The notes beneath the pieces are model-generated. The model made no database searches, was not told where the DNA came from, and was given only the letters and a program-made list of their open reading frames with translations. A DNA stretch of 64,000 bases from Pseudomonadota bacterium (GTDB lineage: Bacteria > Pseudomonadota > Gammaproteobacteria > Burkholderiales > Burkholderiaceae_C): positions 85,296 through 149,295 of the forward strand of contig JAEZWW010000033.1 of assembly GCA_023442945.1 (NCBI GenBank), written 5' to 3'. The position numbers and the translations under genes are program-made. Below are positions 34,947 to 43,234 of the stretch, in pieces (positions within the stretch are counted from its first letter, which is position 1; each line of letters starts with the position of its first letter).

Positions 34947-35717
34947 TCAGTTCAGGATGTGGACGCCGCCGTCGACGTACAGCGTGCCGCCGGTGATGGC
35001 GCGCGCAGCGTCGCTGGCGATGAAGGCGCAAAGGTCGCCCACATCATCGATATCGAAAGGGCGCCGTAAGGGGGCGCGACGCGCCGAGTCGTCCAGCAAG
35101 CCGCCGAGGTCGGGGAGGCCGGAAGCCGCGCGCGTGGCCAGAGGGCCGGGCGAGATCGCGTTGACGCGGATGTCATTCGCGCCCAGTTCGGAGGCCAGGT
35201 AGCGCACCGAGCTTTCCAATGCCGCCTTAACCGGCCCCATCATTCCGTAGCCGGGCAGCACTTCCGCAGCGCCGAGATAGCTCATCGTCATCAGACTGCC
35301 GCCCGACTTCATCAACGGCTCGGCTAGGCGCGCCATGCGGATGAAGGAATGGCAAGACAGGTCCATGGCCTGCGCAAAGCCTTCAGCAGAGCAGTCCGCA
35401 ACGCGGCCGTGCAGATCGGCACGCGGGGCAAAGGCAATCGAGTGCACCAGAAAATCGAGCTGCCCCCATTGGGTGGTGATGGCTTCGAAGAGCGCTTCCA
35501 GTTCGCCCGGGCGGCTGACATCCAGCGGGGCCTGGATGGCGACCTCGAGTTGCTTCAGCAAGGGCTGCACATGCGGGCGAGCCTTGTCGTTCTGCCAGGT
35601 GGCAGCCAGTTCGGCGCCGGCAGCGCGAAGGGCGCGTGCACAGCCCCATGCAATGCTCTGGTCGTTGGCTATGCCCACAACCAGGCCTTTTTTTCCATAG
35701 AGCGATGTTCTAGTCAT
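34947..35717 (-). CDS. Enoyl-ACP reductase FabI-like SDR
   Basis: 256 residues of the FabI branch of short-chain dehydrogenases. The NAD-binding start reads GKKGLVVGIANDQSIAWGCA. Catalytic residues are Tyr147, Tyr157 and Lys164 (MSYLGAAEVLPGYGMMGPVK), in the Y-x6-K arrangement of FabI. RVNAISPGPLATRAASGL and GGTLYVDGG are typical. It reduces a trans-2-enoyl thioester with NADH. It is first in the operon leading to DUF3141, Pta-like and AckA; 209 bases without a gene separate it from DUF3141. The main housekeeping fabI is probably elsewhere. Confidence 0.86.
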   Translation of the reverse strand: MTRTSLYGKKGLVVGIANDQSIAWGCARALRAAGAELAATWQNDKARPHVQPLLKQLEVAIQAPLDVSRPGELEALFEAITTQWGQLDFLVHSIAFAPRADLHGRVADCSAEGFAQAMDLSCHSFIRMARLAEPLMKSGGSLMTMSYLGAAEVLPGYGMMGPVKAALESSVRYLASELGANDIRVNAISPGPLATRAASGLPDLGGLLDDSARRAPLRRPFDIDDVGDLCAFIASDAARAITGGTLYVDGGVHILN

Positions 35718-35896
35718 TCAGAGTCCCGAAAACAGCGAGCGATCCGCCGTGCCGGCGGGTCTTGACCTACCTCAAGCATTTCGGTTGGGCCTTCAGTCCC
35801 AATAGCGATTCTTGTAGAGGCGACACGTTGAATGTAGAAGTCGGAGCACGGCGCCGCTTTACATTTCACGTCAACGATTTGACTGAATACGCCACC

Positions 35897-35949
35897 ATGG
35901 ACTTCCAAAGGAGAGACCATTGATGTACCGAACGGCAGAAAGTGCTTAG
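35897..35949 (+). promoter_or_regulatory. Two overlapping micro-ORFs before the AraC regulator gene
   Basis: ATG 35897 encodes MDFQRRDH and stops at 35921-35923; the stop overlaps the next start (TGATG). ATG 35923, with an ideal AAGGAGAG eight bases upstream, encodes MYRTAESA and stops at 35947-35949, four bases before the regulator ATG at 35954. The strong ribosome-binding site serves the second micro-ORF, not the regulator. Translational coupling or a leader-peptide control is inferred. Confidence 0.4.
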
Positions 35950-35953
35950 CCCT

Positions 35954-36964
35954 ATGGGAGGGACAATTCGAGCCGCGTCGCTGGCGCAGTTTCAAGATCT
36001 GGCGCAGGTGCATGGGCTTAAAGCTCGGCAGCTACTGCTGGACGCTGGGTTGGATACCACCTTGCTGCACAACCCTGATCAAAGGATTCCAACTCTCGCC
36101 GTCGCCGCGCTGCTGGAGTTGGCTGCGGAAGCGTCGGGCGATCCGACGTTTGGTTTGCAATTGGGGTTTAAACGCCTGCCGGCAGACCTGGGCGCAATCA
36201 GCCTCTTGGTAAACCACCAGCCCACGCTTCGAGAAGCGGTGTCGGCGATCCTGCAGTATCAACACTTGACTACTTACTCGGTATCGATTCGGATCGAGGA
36301 TGCAGGCCCACTGGCGCTCATTCACACCAACGTCGTGCAACCAGGGCCTTCCCGGCAGGCCAATGAGATGCTGCTCGGCATGATCTTCTGCCGGGCCACC
36401 GAGGTGTTGGCGACGCACTGGGCGCCGGTTGAAGTGCGCTTTGTCCACGCTCCACCACCCGACGTTTCGGCGCACCATCTTTTGCTGCGCTGTCCCGTCC
36501 GATTTGATGCGGAATTCAATGGGATCGTATGCCGTTCAGAAGACTTGGATCGCCCCAATCCTCATGCCGATCCCTCGATGGCGTACTACGCGAGGCAGTT
36601 TATGGAAAGCCTGCCCGTGGCCACCGGTGGCAATCTGCTCCAGGAGGTGCGCAAGGCGATCTACATGCTTTTGCCCTCGGGGCGTGCCACCGGCGAGCTC
36701 GTTGCACGCGGGCTCGGAATGAGTCTGCGCAGCCTGCAGCGGAGGCTGGGCGAATCAGGTACTCACTTTCAGCAGGTGCTGGACGAAGTTCGCCGAGATC
36801 TGACCGTGCGCTACCTTGAGCACTCCGATCGGCCATTGGGCGATGTCGCCCTGCAGGTGGGTTTCCGGTCTCAGAGCGCCTTCTCGCGTTGGTTTGCCGT
36901 GCAGTTCGGTGTGGCCGCTGCACAGTACCGACGGGCCGCAGCCAGCGAGCCCGGAAGCGTCTGA
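35954..36964 (+). CDS. AraC family regulator with arabinose-binding-like sensor domain
   Basis: 336 residues from ATG 35954; a GTG at 35942 would overlap the leader micro-ORF. The N-terminal part (about 15-200) is the sensor domain found in OruR/ArgR-type AraC proteins: LPADLGAISLLVNHQPTLRE and later CPVRFDAEFNGIVC. The C-terminal double helix-turn-helix covers about 235-330: VARGLGMSLRSLQRRLGESG and LGDVALQVGFRSQSAFSRWF. It is divergent from the FabI-like/DUF3141/Pta/AckA operon, which it probably controls, with 236 bases between. Confidence 0.85.
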   Translation: MGGTIRAASLAQFQDLAQVHGLKARQLLLDAGLDTTLLHNPDQRIPTLAVAALLELAAEASGDPTFGLQLGFKRLPADLGAISLLVNHQPTLREAVSAILQYQHLTTYSVSIRIEDAGPLALIHTNVVQPGPSRQANEMLLGMIFCRATEVLATHWAPVEVRFVHAPPPDVSAHHLLLRCPVRFDAEFNGIVCRSEDLDRPNPHADPSMAYYARQFMESLPVATGGNLLQEVRKAIYMLLPSGRATGELVARGLGMSLRSLQRRLGESGTHFQQVLDEVRRDLTVRYLEHSDRPLGDVALQVGFRSQSAFSRWFAVQFGVAAAQYRRAAASEPGSV

Positions 36965-37285
36965 AGCCAGCGACGACAGTGCGACGCGACGGATACGGTC
37001 TCTGGTTGTTGAAAAAAATTCAAAAAGTCGACTCGCCGGGCAGATCCATGGCGGTGTACTGCGCCGCGTCACGGTTCGGGCGTGACCACACACACGCCTG
37101 TGACTTTACCTTTCCACCGCGCCTACAAGGCTGAGTGAACCTTGTCAAAGGGTAAGCGTCCGAGACGAACGGGTGGGTATTTCCTCGGGTGGCCCATTCG
37201 AGGATGACGGCGCCGCGTAGCCCGCAAGCTCTGGTCGCCTTTGGCAGCGGGGTGGTGCATCAGCAACCGAGCACGCTAAGGCTCT
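36965..37285. other. 321-base gap without recognised gene
   Basis: It lies between the converging AraC gene and the Bug gene. I see no repeat copy, no clear terminator and no convincing ORF. One 37-codon frame (37204-37317) runs into the Bug gene on the other strand and looks like chance. Confidence 0.5.
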
Positions 37286-38266
37286 TCAGCCGATGTCCAA
37301 CTTCAGGCTTCGAATGAACGGTACCCAGCGTATGCGTTCTTTCTGACCGAACGCGTCGGTTTGCTCGGGCGTTGATGGCGCCAAGCTGTTGGCGCCGAGC
37401 TGTGCAAGCCGCTCGCGCATCGCTGGCATTTGCAGCGCCTTATTGAGGGCGCCGTTGAGCCGTGCAATGGCTTCGTTCGGCGTGCGCGCCGGTGCCATCA
37501 GGCAATTCCACGTATAGGCCTCGTAATGCCGAAGGCCTTGCTCGCCGAATGTAGGCAGCTGTGGCGCAGCTGGGTTGCGGCGATCACCCGATATGCCCAG
37601 CAGACGAATGCGGCCCTGCTTGGCCATGGGTTCCGCAGTTGAGAGCGCATCAAACACCATATCAACATGGCCACCTGCGAGGTCGGCCATGGCCGGTCCG
37701 TTGCCTTTATACGGCACGTGGTTGAGTTGAATGTCAGCGGCCTTAGCAAAGGCTTCGCCGACGATGTGGCTGATCGAGCCTGTGCCCGCCGAGCCGAACG
37801 TCAGCTTGCCGGGGTGCGCTTTGCCTTCAGCGATCAACTCGGCCAGCGTCTTGGGGCCTGCCGATTTACCCGCTAGGAGCATATTCGTCCGGCTGACCAG
37901 GCCGATCGAACGCAGATCTCGTTCGATGTCGAAGGGCAGAGATTTGTACAGGCCGACGTTCATGACCATCTGCGAACTGGTCCCAAAGCCAATGGTCAGT
38001 CCGTCGGGTGCCGCGCGCGCCACGTACTCGGTGCCGATCGATCCACCAGCGCCGGGCTTGTTTTCGACGATGATGGGTTGATCAAGCAGCTCTCCCATGT
38101 AGCGCGCCAGGTCGCGCGCGGTGATGTCGTTGCCGCTGCCCGGCGCAAAGGCCACCACAATGCGCAGGGGTTTGCTGCTTGGCTGCGCCCGCACGCCCGA
38201 GGCGAGCACTACCGTGGCGACCAGGGCGGAACGGCGGGTAAAAGTACGAGGTGTGGCGCGCGACAT
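37286..38266 (-). CDS. Bug/TctC family periplasmic solute-binding protein
   Basis: 326 residues with a twin-Arg-like start (RTFTRRSALVATVVLASG) and cleavage near VRAQ, thus periplasmic. Family motifs: PLRIVVAFAPGSGNDITARD, VENKPGAGGSIGTEYVARA, LNHVPYKGNGPAMADLAGGH and VDMVFD. Bug proteins bind carboxylates for tripartite tricarboxylate transporters or act as sensors. No tctA or tctB gene is nearby, as is usual for orphan Bug proteins in Burkholderiales. It is the last gene of the LysR-linked operon. Confidence 0.88.
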   Translation of the reverse strand: MSRATPRTFTRRSALVATVVLASGVRAQPSSKPLRIVVAFAPGSGNDITARDLARYMGELLDQPIIVENKPGAGGSIGTEYVARAAPDGLTIGFGTSSQMVMNVGLYKSLPFDIERDLRSIGLVSRTNMLLAGKSAGPKTLAELIAEGKAHPGKLTFGSAGTGSISHIVGEAFAKAADIQLNHVPYKGNGPAMADLAGGHVDMVFDALSTAEPMAKQGRIRLLGISGDRRNPAAPQLPTFGEQGLRHYEAYTWNCLMAPARTPNEAIARLNGALNKALQMPAMRERLAQLGANSLAPSTPEQTDAFGQKERIRWVPFIRSLKLDIG

Positions 38267-38288
38267 GCTTGCTCCCAGGTCCTAAGGG

Positions 38289-40091
38289 TCAGAAATCGCC
38301 GGCGGGTACGCGTACCGGCATCGAAAGAAGGATTTGGGCCATCCCTTTGCCCAGCGGATCGTTGCGCAAGGAGGCCATACCGCCACCGCCCAATGCGCGT
38401 TCGCAGATGAAGTTGAGCGCATGGATGCCAGGCAGCTCGTATCGGGTAACAGGACCATTCACCAGATGCGCCAGGTAGGCGGCCACGCGTTCCGGGGTAA
38501 CTTCGGCGCGCACCAGCGGTAGCCATTCGGGCCGGCGCGCAATCAGGCCGATGTTGGAGGTGTCGCCCTTGTCGCCTGAGCGGGCCCACACGAGTTGTAC
38601 CAAGGGGATCTCTTTCCACTCAGTGGTGGGTAACGGACTTGCAGCCGAAACTGGGCTTGGGGCTGCGGCGACTGGCGAGACCTCGTGCCCCTGTGTCGAC
38701 GGCGGAACGGGAAGGCTCTCGCCTTCGTACGCAACCGTGGGCGCCAGCAGCGCTTTGTCGAGCAGGAAGGCGTACTGCCGGATCGACGGTGACACACCTG
38801 CACGGCCCCCGGCGCCGGTCGTGCCGGGCGCCCAGGACGTGCCGGCGGGTGCGACTTCGCGCGAAAGCAGTTGCAGCGCGGCCTTGTCCGGATGGTGGGC
38901 GGTGATACGAAGTACCGCTTCGCGCAATTCGTTGACTACAGGCAGCGCGTGCGGCCCGTAGCTGCTTTCGGCGCTCAACACCTCAATGGCGTTCGACGTC
39001 AACGGCGGCATCCCCCGTTCGGCCAGCAGGTCACCGACCCGCTCGAAGATTGCTTCACCGGTGCGTCGGGCCTTGGCCACGGCGTCGAACCCCACAATGG
39101 TGAGCTGCGCCGAGGTCTTGAAGCCGTCGACATAGGTCGCGCTCACCTTGTAGGTCGACGTCGGCGCAAAACCGCGTGCGCCGGAAACACGGACATGCTC
39201 GGGGTCGAGCTGTTCAATGCGGACCTCGCGCCAGTCGCAGCGCACGTCGGGCAGCAGGTAGGCGGCAGGGTCGTGGATTTCGTAGAGCAGTTGTTCCGCA
39301 ACACACTGCGGTGCGATCAGGCCGCCGGTTCCTGCAGGCTTGGTGACGTTGAAGTTGCCGTCGGCACTGCATTCGACGATCGGATAGCCGATATGCGCCC
39401 AATCCGGTACATCGCGCCAATCGGTATGAAGCCCCCCTGTGGCCTGGCAGCCGCATTCCAGGATATGGCCCGCCAGGCTGCCGCCGGACAAACGGTCGTA
39501 GTCGGTCGGGGACCAGTTGAACGAATGCATCAGTGCACCCAAGGTCACTGCCGAATCCACACAACGGCCCGTGATGACGATCTGCGCACCGGCGTCCAGT
39601 GCGGCTTTGATCGGCAAGGCGCCCAAGTAGGCGTTGGCCGTCAGGACTTTGGCGGGCAACGGCGTGCGACTCTGCAGTTCCTGGATCGGTGGATCGGCAG
39701 CGCGCAGCGCGGGCAACTGGGGCATCACGTCGTCGCCAGTGACTACCGCAATACGGACCGCTATGCCCAGCTCAGCGGCCAATGCTTGCAACGCGTCTGC
39801 ACAGCCCTGCGGATTGACCCCGCCTGCATTGCTAATGACGCGGATGCCCTGGTCCACCACGTTCTTGAGCACGCTGCGCATGGCGACATCGACGAAGTCT
39901 GTGGCGTAACCCATGGCGGAGTTCTTGAGGCGCGCGCCCGCCAGAATCGACATCGTCAACTCGGCCAGGTAGTCGAACACCAGAAAGTCCAGCTGACCGC
40001 TTTTCACAAGCTGCGGCGCGCCCACACTCGAGTCACCCCAAAAGCCCGACGCGCCTCCGATGCGCACCACCTTTTCGTTGGTTTGATTCAT
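38289..40091 (-). CDS. AtuA/DUF1446 family acyl-CoA-pathway protein
   Basis: About 600 residues. I start it at 40091 because that ATG overlaps the crotonase stop (ATGA) and has GGAG upstream; an ATG at 40103 would add four residues. The N-terminal part matches the DUF1446 family, named after AtuA of acyclic terpene breakdown: VVRIGGASGFWGDSSVGAPQ, VISNAGGVNPQGCADAL, VITGRCVDSAVTLGALMH and GGSLAGHILECGCQATGG. The C-terminal 100 residues (LVQLVWARSGDKGDTSNIGL) are the AtuA-associated small domain, here fused. The biochemical role in this family is not settled. Confidence 0.85.
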   Translation of the reverse strand: MNQTNEKVVRIGGASGFWGDSSVGAPQLVKSGQLDFLVFDYLAELTMSILAGARLKNSAMGYATDFVDVAMRSVLKNVVDQGIRVISNAGGVNPQGCADALQALAAELGIAVRIAVVTGDDVMPQLPALRAADPPIQELQSRTPLPAKVLTANAYLGALPIKAALDAGAQIVITGRCVDSAVTLGALMHSFNWSPTDYDRLSGGSLAGHILECGCQATGGLHTDWRDVPDWAHIGYPIVECSADGNFNVTKPAGTGGLIAPQCVAEQLLYEIHDPAAYLLPDVRCDWREVRIEQLDPEHVRVSGARGFAPTSTYKVSATYVDGFKTSAQLTIVGFDAVAKARRTGEAIFERVGDLLAERGMPPLTSNAIEVLSAESSYGPHALPVVNELREAVLRITAHHPDKAALQLLSREVAPAGTSWAPGTTGAGGRAGVSPSIRQYAFLLDKALLAPTVAYEGESLPVPPSTQGHEVSPVAAAPSPVSAASPLPTTEWKEIPLVQLVWARSGDKGDTSNIGLIARRPEWLPLVRAEVTPERVAAYLAHLVNGPVTRYELPGIHALNFICERALGGGGMASLRNDPLGKGMAQILLSMPVRVPAGDF

Positions 40092-40876
40092 TTCCCGCTC
40101 CATTGAGGTTGGCGCTTCTCGCGAAAGGCTGCCTGCCCTTCGGCGGCGTCTTCGGTCAGCGCTATGAGGCCGATCTGGCTTTCCGTGAAGGCCATTGACT
40201 CTTCAAAAGACATGGCACCGATGCGCTTCATCAGGTAGAGCCCTCGCCGGATGGCTGCGGGCGATTTGTCGAGGAAACGGTTGAGCAAGGACTGAACGCC
40301 CTCGTCCAGATCGGCGCTGACGCGGTTGATCAAACCCAGGTGCAGCGCTTCGTCAGCGGAGATCGGCTCGCCGGTGATACACAGTTCGGTTAATGCGCGT
40401 GGGCCGATCAAGCCGTTCAGCACCGTCAACACCTGGGCGGGAAAGACGCCAACCTTCACTTCCGGCAAGCCAAACTGCGCATGGGGCGCAGCCACGACCA
40501 GATCGCACATGGCCATCAGACCCATGCCGCCAGCCATGCAGGCGCCGTTGACACGTGCGACCAGGGGGATGGTGAGTTGCCGGGACAGGCGCAGCAGGTT
40601 GGCGAAGCTTTGCGTGGGCTCCGCGTAGTCGAATCGAAACGACTGGCCGGTCTGCAGGTCGGCGCCCGCACAAAACGCCTTGTCGCCAGCGCCGGTGATG
40701 ACGATGGCGCGCAGGCCACGGTTCGCATTGGCGCGCGCCAGCTCTTCGGACAACTTGGCCATCACAGCTGGGCTGATCGCGTTCCGGCGCTGTTCGCGCT
40801 GAATCGTGAGGTAAAGGATGCCGTCGCGCTCCTGCGCGTCAAGCTCTTGCGAGGCGTCAGAGGCGGTTGGGGTCAT
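40088..40876 (-). CDS. Enoyl-CoA hydratase/isomerase (crotonase) family protein
   Basis: 262 residues. The crotonase fold is seen in LYLTIQREQRRNAISPAVMA, the oxyanion-hole segments DKAFCAGADLQ near residue 65 and NGACMAGGMGLMAMCDLV near 110, and FGLPEVKVGVFP, where Glu is at a usual catalytic position. It would hydrate or isomerise a CoA ester made by the neighbouring CoA transferases. Its start overlaps the upstream CoA transferase by 20 bases and its stop overlaps the AtuA gene by four. Confidence 0.88.
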   Translation of the reverse strand: MTPTASDASQELDAQERDGILYLTIQREQRRNAISPAVMAKLSEELARANANRGLRAIVITGAGDKAFCAGADLQTGQSFRFDYAEPTQSFANLLRLSRQLTIPLVARVNGACMAGGMGLMAMCDLVVAAPHAQFGLPEVKVGVFPAQVLTVLNGLIGPRALTELCITGEPISADEALHLGLINRVSADLDEGVQSLLNRFLDKSPAAIRRGLYLMKRIGAMSFEESMAFTESQIGLIALTEDAAEGQAAFREKRQPQWSGK

Positions 40877-42161
40877 GGGGCTGTCCTTGCTGAGTGGGTT
40901 GAGGGTGAGGGTTAGGCGAGCGCACGGCGCCGCTGACGAGCAGGGCTTCTATTTCGTGCTCCGAAAACCCGCTTTCCGCCAACACTTCCACGCTGTGCTG
41001 GCCCAGCGTTGGCACGGCATGCCGGCGTTGCGGGGGTGTTCCGGACCATTCGCTGGGGACGGCGGTCTCAAGCACCCGGCCCGCGACGGGGTGTTCGGTG
41101 TGCTGGAAGAATCCGATGGCCGCGAGGTGCTCATCGTCCAGCAGGCTGTCAAAGGTGTGCATGGGAAAGAGCGGGATTTCTGACTCAGGCAGCAGTGCGC
41201 GCCATTCGGCGGTGCTGCGTTGGCGCAATTCGGTTTCCACCAGCTGATAGAGCTCGTCGATCGCCTGCGTGCGAGAGCGGATGTCCTTGAAGCGCGGGTC
41301 GGTGTGGAGCAGGTCGGCCTTGCCGACGGCGTGCAGGAAGATGTCCCAGTGCCGGTCGGTGTAGATCAGGCAGCAGACGTAACCATCTTTCGTGCGATAG
41401 GGTTTGCGGTTGGGCGACATAAGCCGCGGGTAGCCAAAGCCGCCTTGCTGCGGTTCAAACGTGCGGCCGTACAGGTGGTCGCCCAGCACGTAGGGCACCA
41501 TGGTTTCGAACATCGGGATATCGATGGCTTGGCCTCGCCCGCTTTTTTCGCACGCGTACAACGCGGCACTGATCACGCCAAAGGCGTACAGCCCGACCGA
41601 CCGGTCCGCGATCGTGATCGGCAGGTACCGGGGTTCCCCGCCGGAGCCCTGGCCGACAGCGGCCGCCAGCCCGGTGGCGGCCTGGATCATGTCGTCGAAC
41701 GCAGCCTTGCCGGCGTAGGGCCCACGTTGTGAAAACCCCACCATGCTGGCGTAGATCAAACGCGGGTTGTTGGCCGAAAGCTGCTCGTAGCCAACGCCTA
41801 ATCGCCGCATGGCAGCGGGCCGCACGTTGGTGGTGAACACGTCCGCCGTTTGGGCCAGACGCTGCAAGGTCTGGACGCCTTCGGGCTTCTTCAGGTCGAT
41901 GACGATGCTGCGCTTGTTGCGGTTCAGGCCGAGAAAGAGGGGGCCCAGGCCCAACTCGCCAGACGGCCCAATGGAGCGGGTCGAGTCACCGCCCGGCGCT
42001 TCGATCTTGATCACGTCCGCGCCCAGGTCGCCCAGCAACTGCGTACATGACGGGCCCATGAACACGGTGGTCAGGTCGAGCACCCGAACGCCCGTTAGCG
42101 GGCCAGTCGAATCCGACGGGGCGTTGGTGTTGCCGGGCATGGTGGTGGATGAACTGCTCAT
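40857..42161 (-). CDS. CaiB/BaiF family CoA transferase (first)
   Basis: Class III CoA transferase, 434 residues from ATG 42161 with AAGGAG eight bases upstream. The N-terminal segment LTGVRVLDLTTVFMGPSCTQ and LGDLGADVIKIEAPGGDSTR are hallmarks; the catalytic Asp is expected in the GKAAFDDMIQAATGLAA segment. Other motifs are GLNRNKRSIVIDLKKPEG and SGRGQAIDIPMFETM. These enzymes move CoA between acids without an energy cost. The acceptor acid is unknown. Confidence 0.88.
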   Translation of the reverse strand: MSSSSTTMPGNTNAPSDSTGPLTGVRVLDLTTVFMGPSCTQLLGDLGADVIKIEAPGGDSTRSIGPSGELGLGPLFLGLNRNKRSIVIDLKKPEGVQTLQRLAQTADVFTTNVRPAAMRRLGVGYEQLSANNPRLIYASMVGFSQRGPYAGKAAFDDMIQAATGLAAAVGQGSGGEPRYLPITIADRSVGLYAFGVISAALYACEKSGRGQAIDIPMFETMVPYVLGDHLYGRTFEPQQGGFGYPRLMSPNRKPYRTKDGYVCCLIYTDRHWDIFLHAVGKADLLHTDPRFKDIRSRTQAIDELYQLVETELRQRSTAEWRALLPESEIPLFPMHTFDSLLDDEHLAAIGFFQHTEHPVAGRVLETAVPSEWSGTPPQRRHAVPTLGQHSVEVLAESGFSEHEIEALLVSGAVRSPNPHPQPTQQGQPHDPNRL

Positions 42162-42262
42162 CCAGAGCTCCTTTCGATCAACGGTGGTGGATGACAGTAC
42201 GGGGTGTTCGCCAGTGGTGTCTGCAGTGGTGCCAAACGCCGGCCCGCAAGCCGCCAACCCAC

Positions 42263-43234
42263 TCATTCAGCTTGCAAACCGGCGTCCCGAATGACCTTGC
42301 CCCACTTCTTGGATTCGGCCGCCTGGTGCTTCGCCAGTTCGTCCGGCGTCGACAGGAACAGCTCGACGCTGGCCTTGTCCATGAACGCCTTTGAGGCGGG
42401 CAGTGCCATCACCTTGTTGATTGCCTGGTTCAGCTGCTGAACGGTGGCCGCGGGCGTTTTGGCCGGCAGGTACACGGCCGTCCAGTAAGTCATGTCATAG
42501 CCCTTGACGCCCGCTTCAGCCACCGTAGGCACTTCCGGCGCTGCTTTCAGTCGGCTGGAGCCACTGGCCGCCAGGGCACGCAGCTTGCCAGGCAGTACCT
42601 GGGGCAGGGCGGTGGACGAATCGGCGAACATGAAATCGATCTGGCCGCCCATCAGGTCGGTGATGGCCAGCGGGTTGCTCTTGTAGGGCACGTTGACCAT
42701 GTTCACCTCCGCCATCTGCTTGAGCAGTTCGCTTGCCACCTGGCTGGACGACGAGCCGCTGCCGAAGTTCAGCTTGCCAGGAGTCTTTTTGGCGGCCGCC
42801 AGCAGATCGCCCAGCGTGCGGTAGGGCGAATCGGGCCGCACCAGCAACAGCATCTGGCCGCGCGACAGCAGGCCCACCGGCGCGAAGTCCTTGACCGGGT
42901 CGTACGGAATCTTCTTGAACAGGTGTTCGTTGGCCGCGTGCGTGGTGTTGGTCGTGACCAGTGCTGTGTACCCGTCAGGCGCTGCCTTGGCCACGAACTG
43001 GGCGGCCAGGAACCCGCTGGCCCCGGCCTTGTTGTCTACCACCACCGGCACCTTGAGCTCGTCACCCAGCAGCTGCGCCAGGATGCGCGCCTGTTGGTCC
43101 GTGCCACTGCCGGGACCAAAGGGCACGACCAGCGTGATCGGCTTGGTGGGGTAGGTTTGCGCCACGGCGGGTGCGGCAAGGCCGGCTGTGGCAGCGAGGA
43201 CAAGGCTGCTCAGCAGCGCGAATCGGCGGTTCAT
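42263..43234 (-). CDS. Bug/TctC family periplasmic solute-binding protein (second)
   Basis: 323 residues from ATG 43234. A Sec signal ends LAAPAVAQ before TYPTKPITLVVPFGPGSGTD. VVDNKAGASGFLAAQFVAKA and VNVPYKSNPLAITDLMGGQI are the usual Bug motifs. It differs clearly from the other Bug protein at 37.3-38.3 kb, so this is not a recent duplication. The start overlaps the stop of the upstream CoA transferase (ATGA). Confidence 0.9.
   Translation of the reverse strand: MNRRFALLSSLVLAATAGLAAPAVAQTYPTKPITLVVPFGPGSGTDQQARILAQLLGDELKVPVVVDNKAGASGFLAAQFVAKAAPDGYTALVTTNTTHAANEHLFKKIPYDPVKDFAPVGLLSRGQMLLLVRPDSPYRTLGDLLAAAKKTPGKLNFGSGSSSSQVASELLKQMAEVNMVNVPYKSNPLAITDLMGGQIDFMFADSSTALPQVLPGKLRALAASGSSRLKAAPEVPTVAEAGVKGYDMTYWTAVYLPAKTPAATVQQLNQAINKVMALPASKAFMDKASVELFLSTPDELAKHQAAESKKWGKVIRDAGLQAE

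Noticed and set aside
37204..37317. Possible 37-codon ORF in the gap after the AraC gene
   Set aside because: No ribosome-binding site, overlaps the Bug gene on the other strand, and no recognisable motif.
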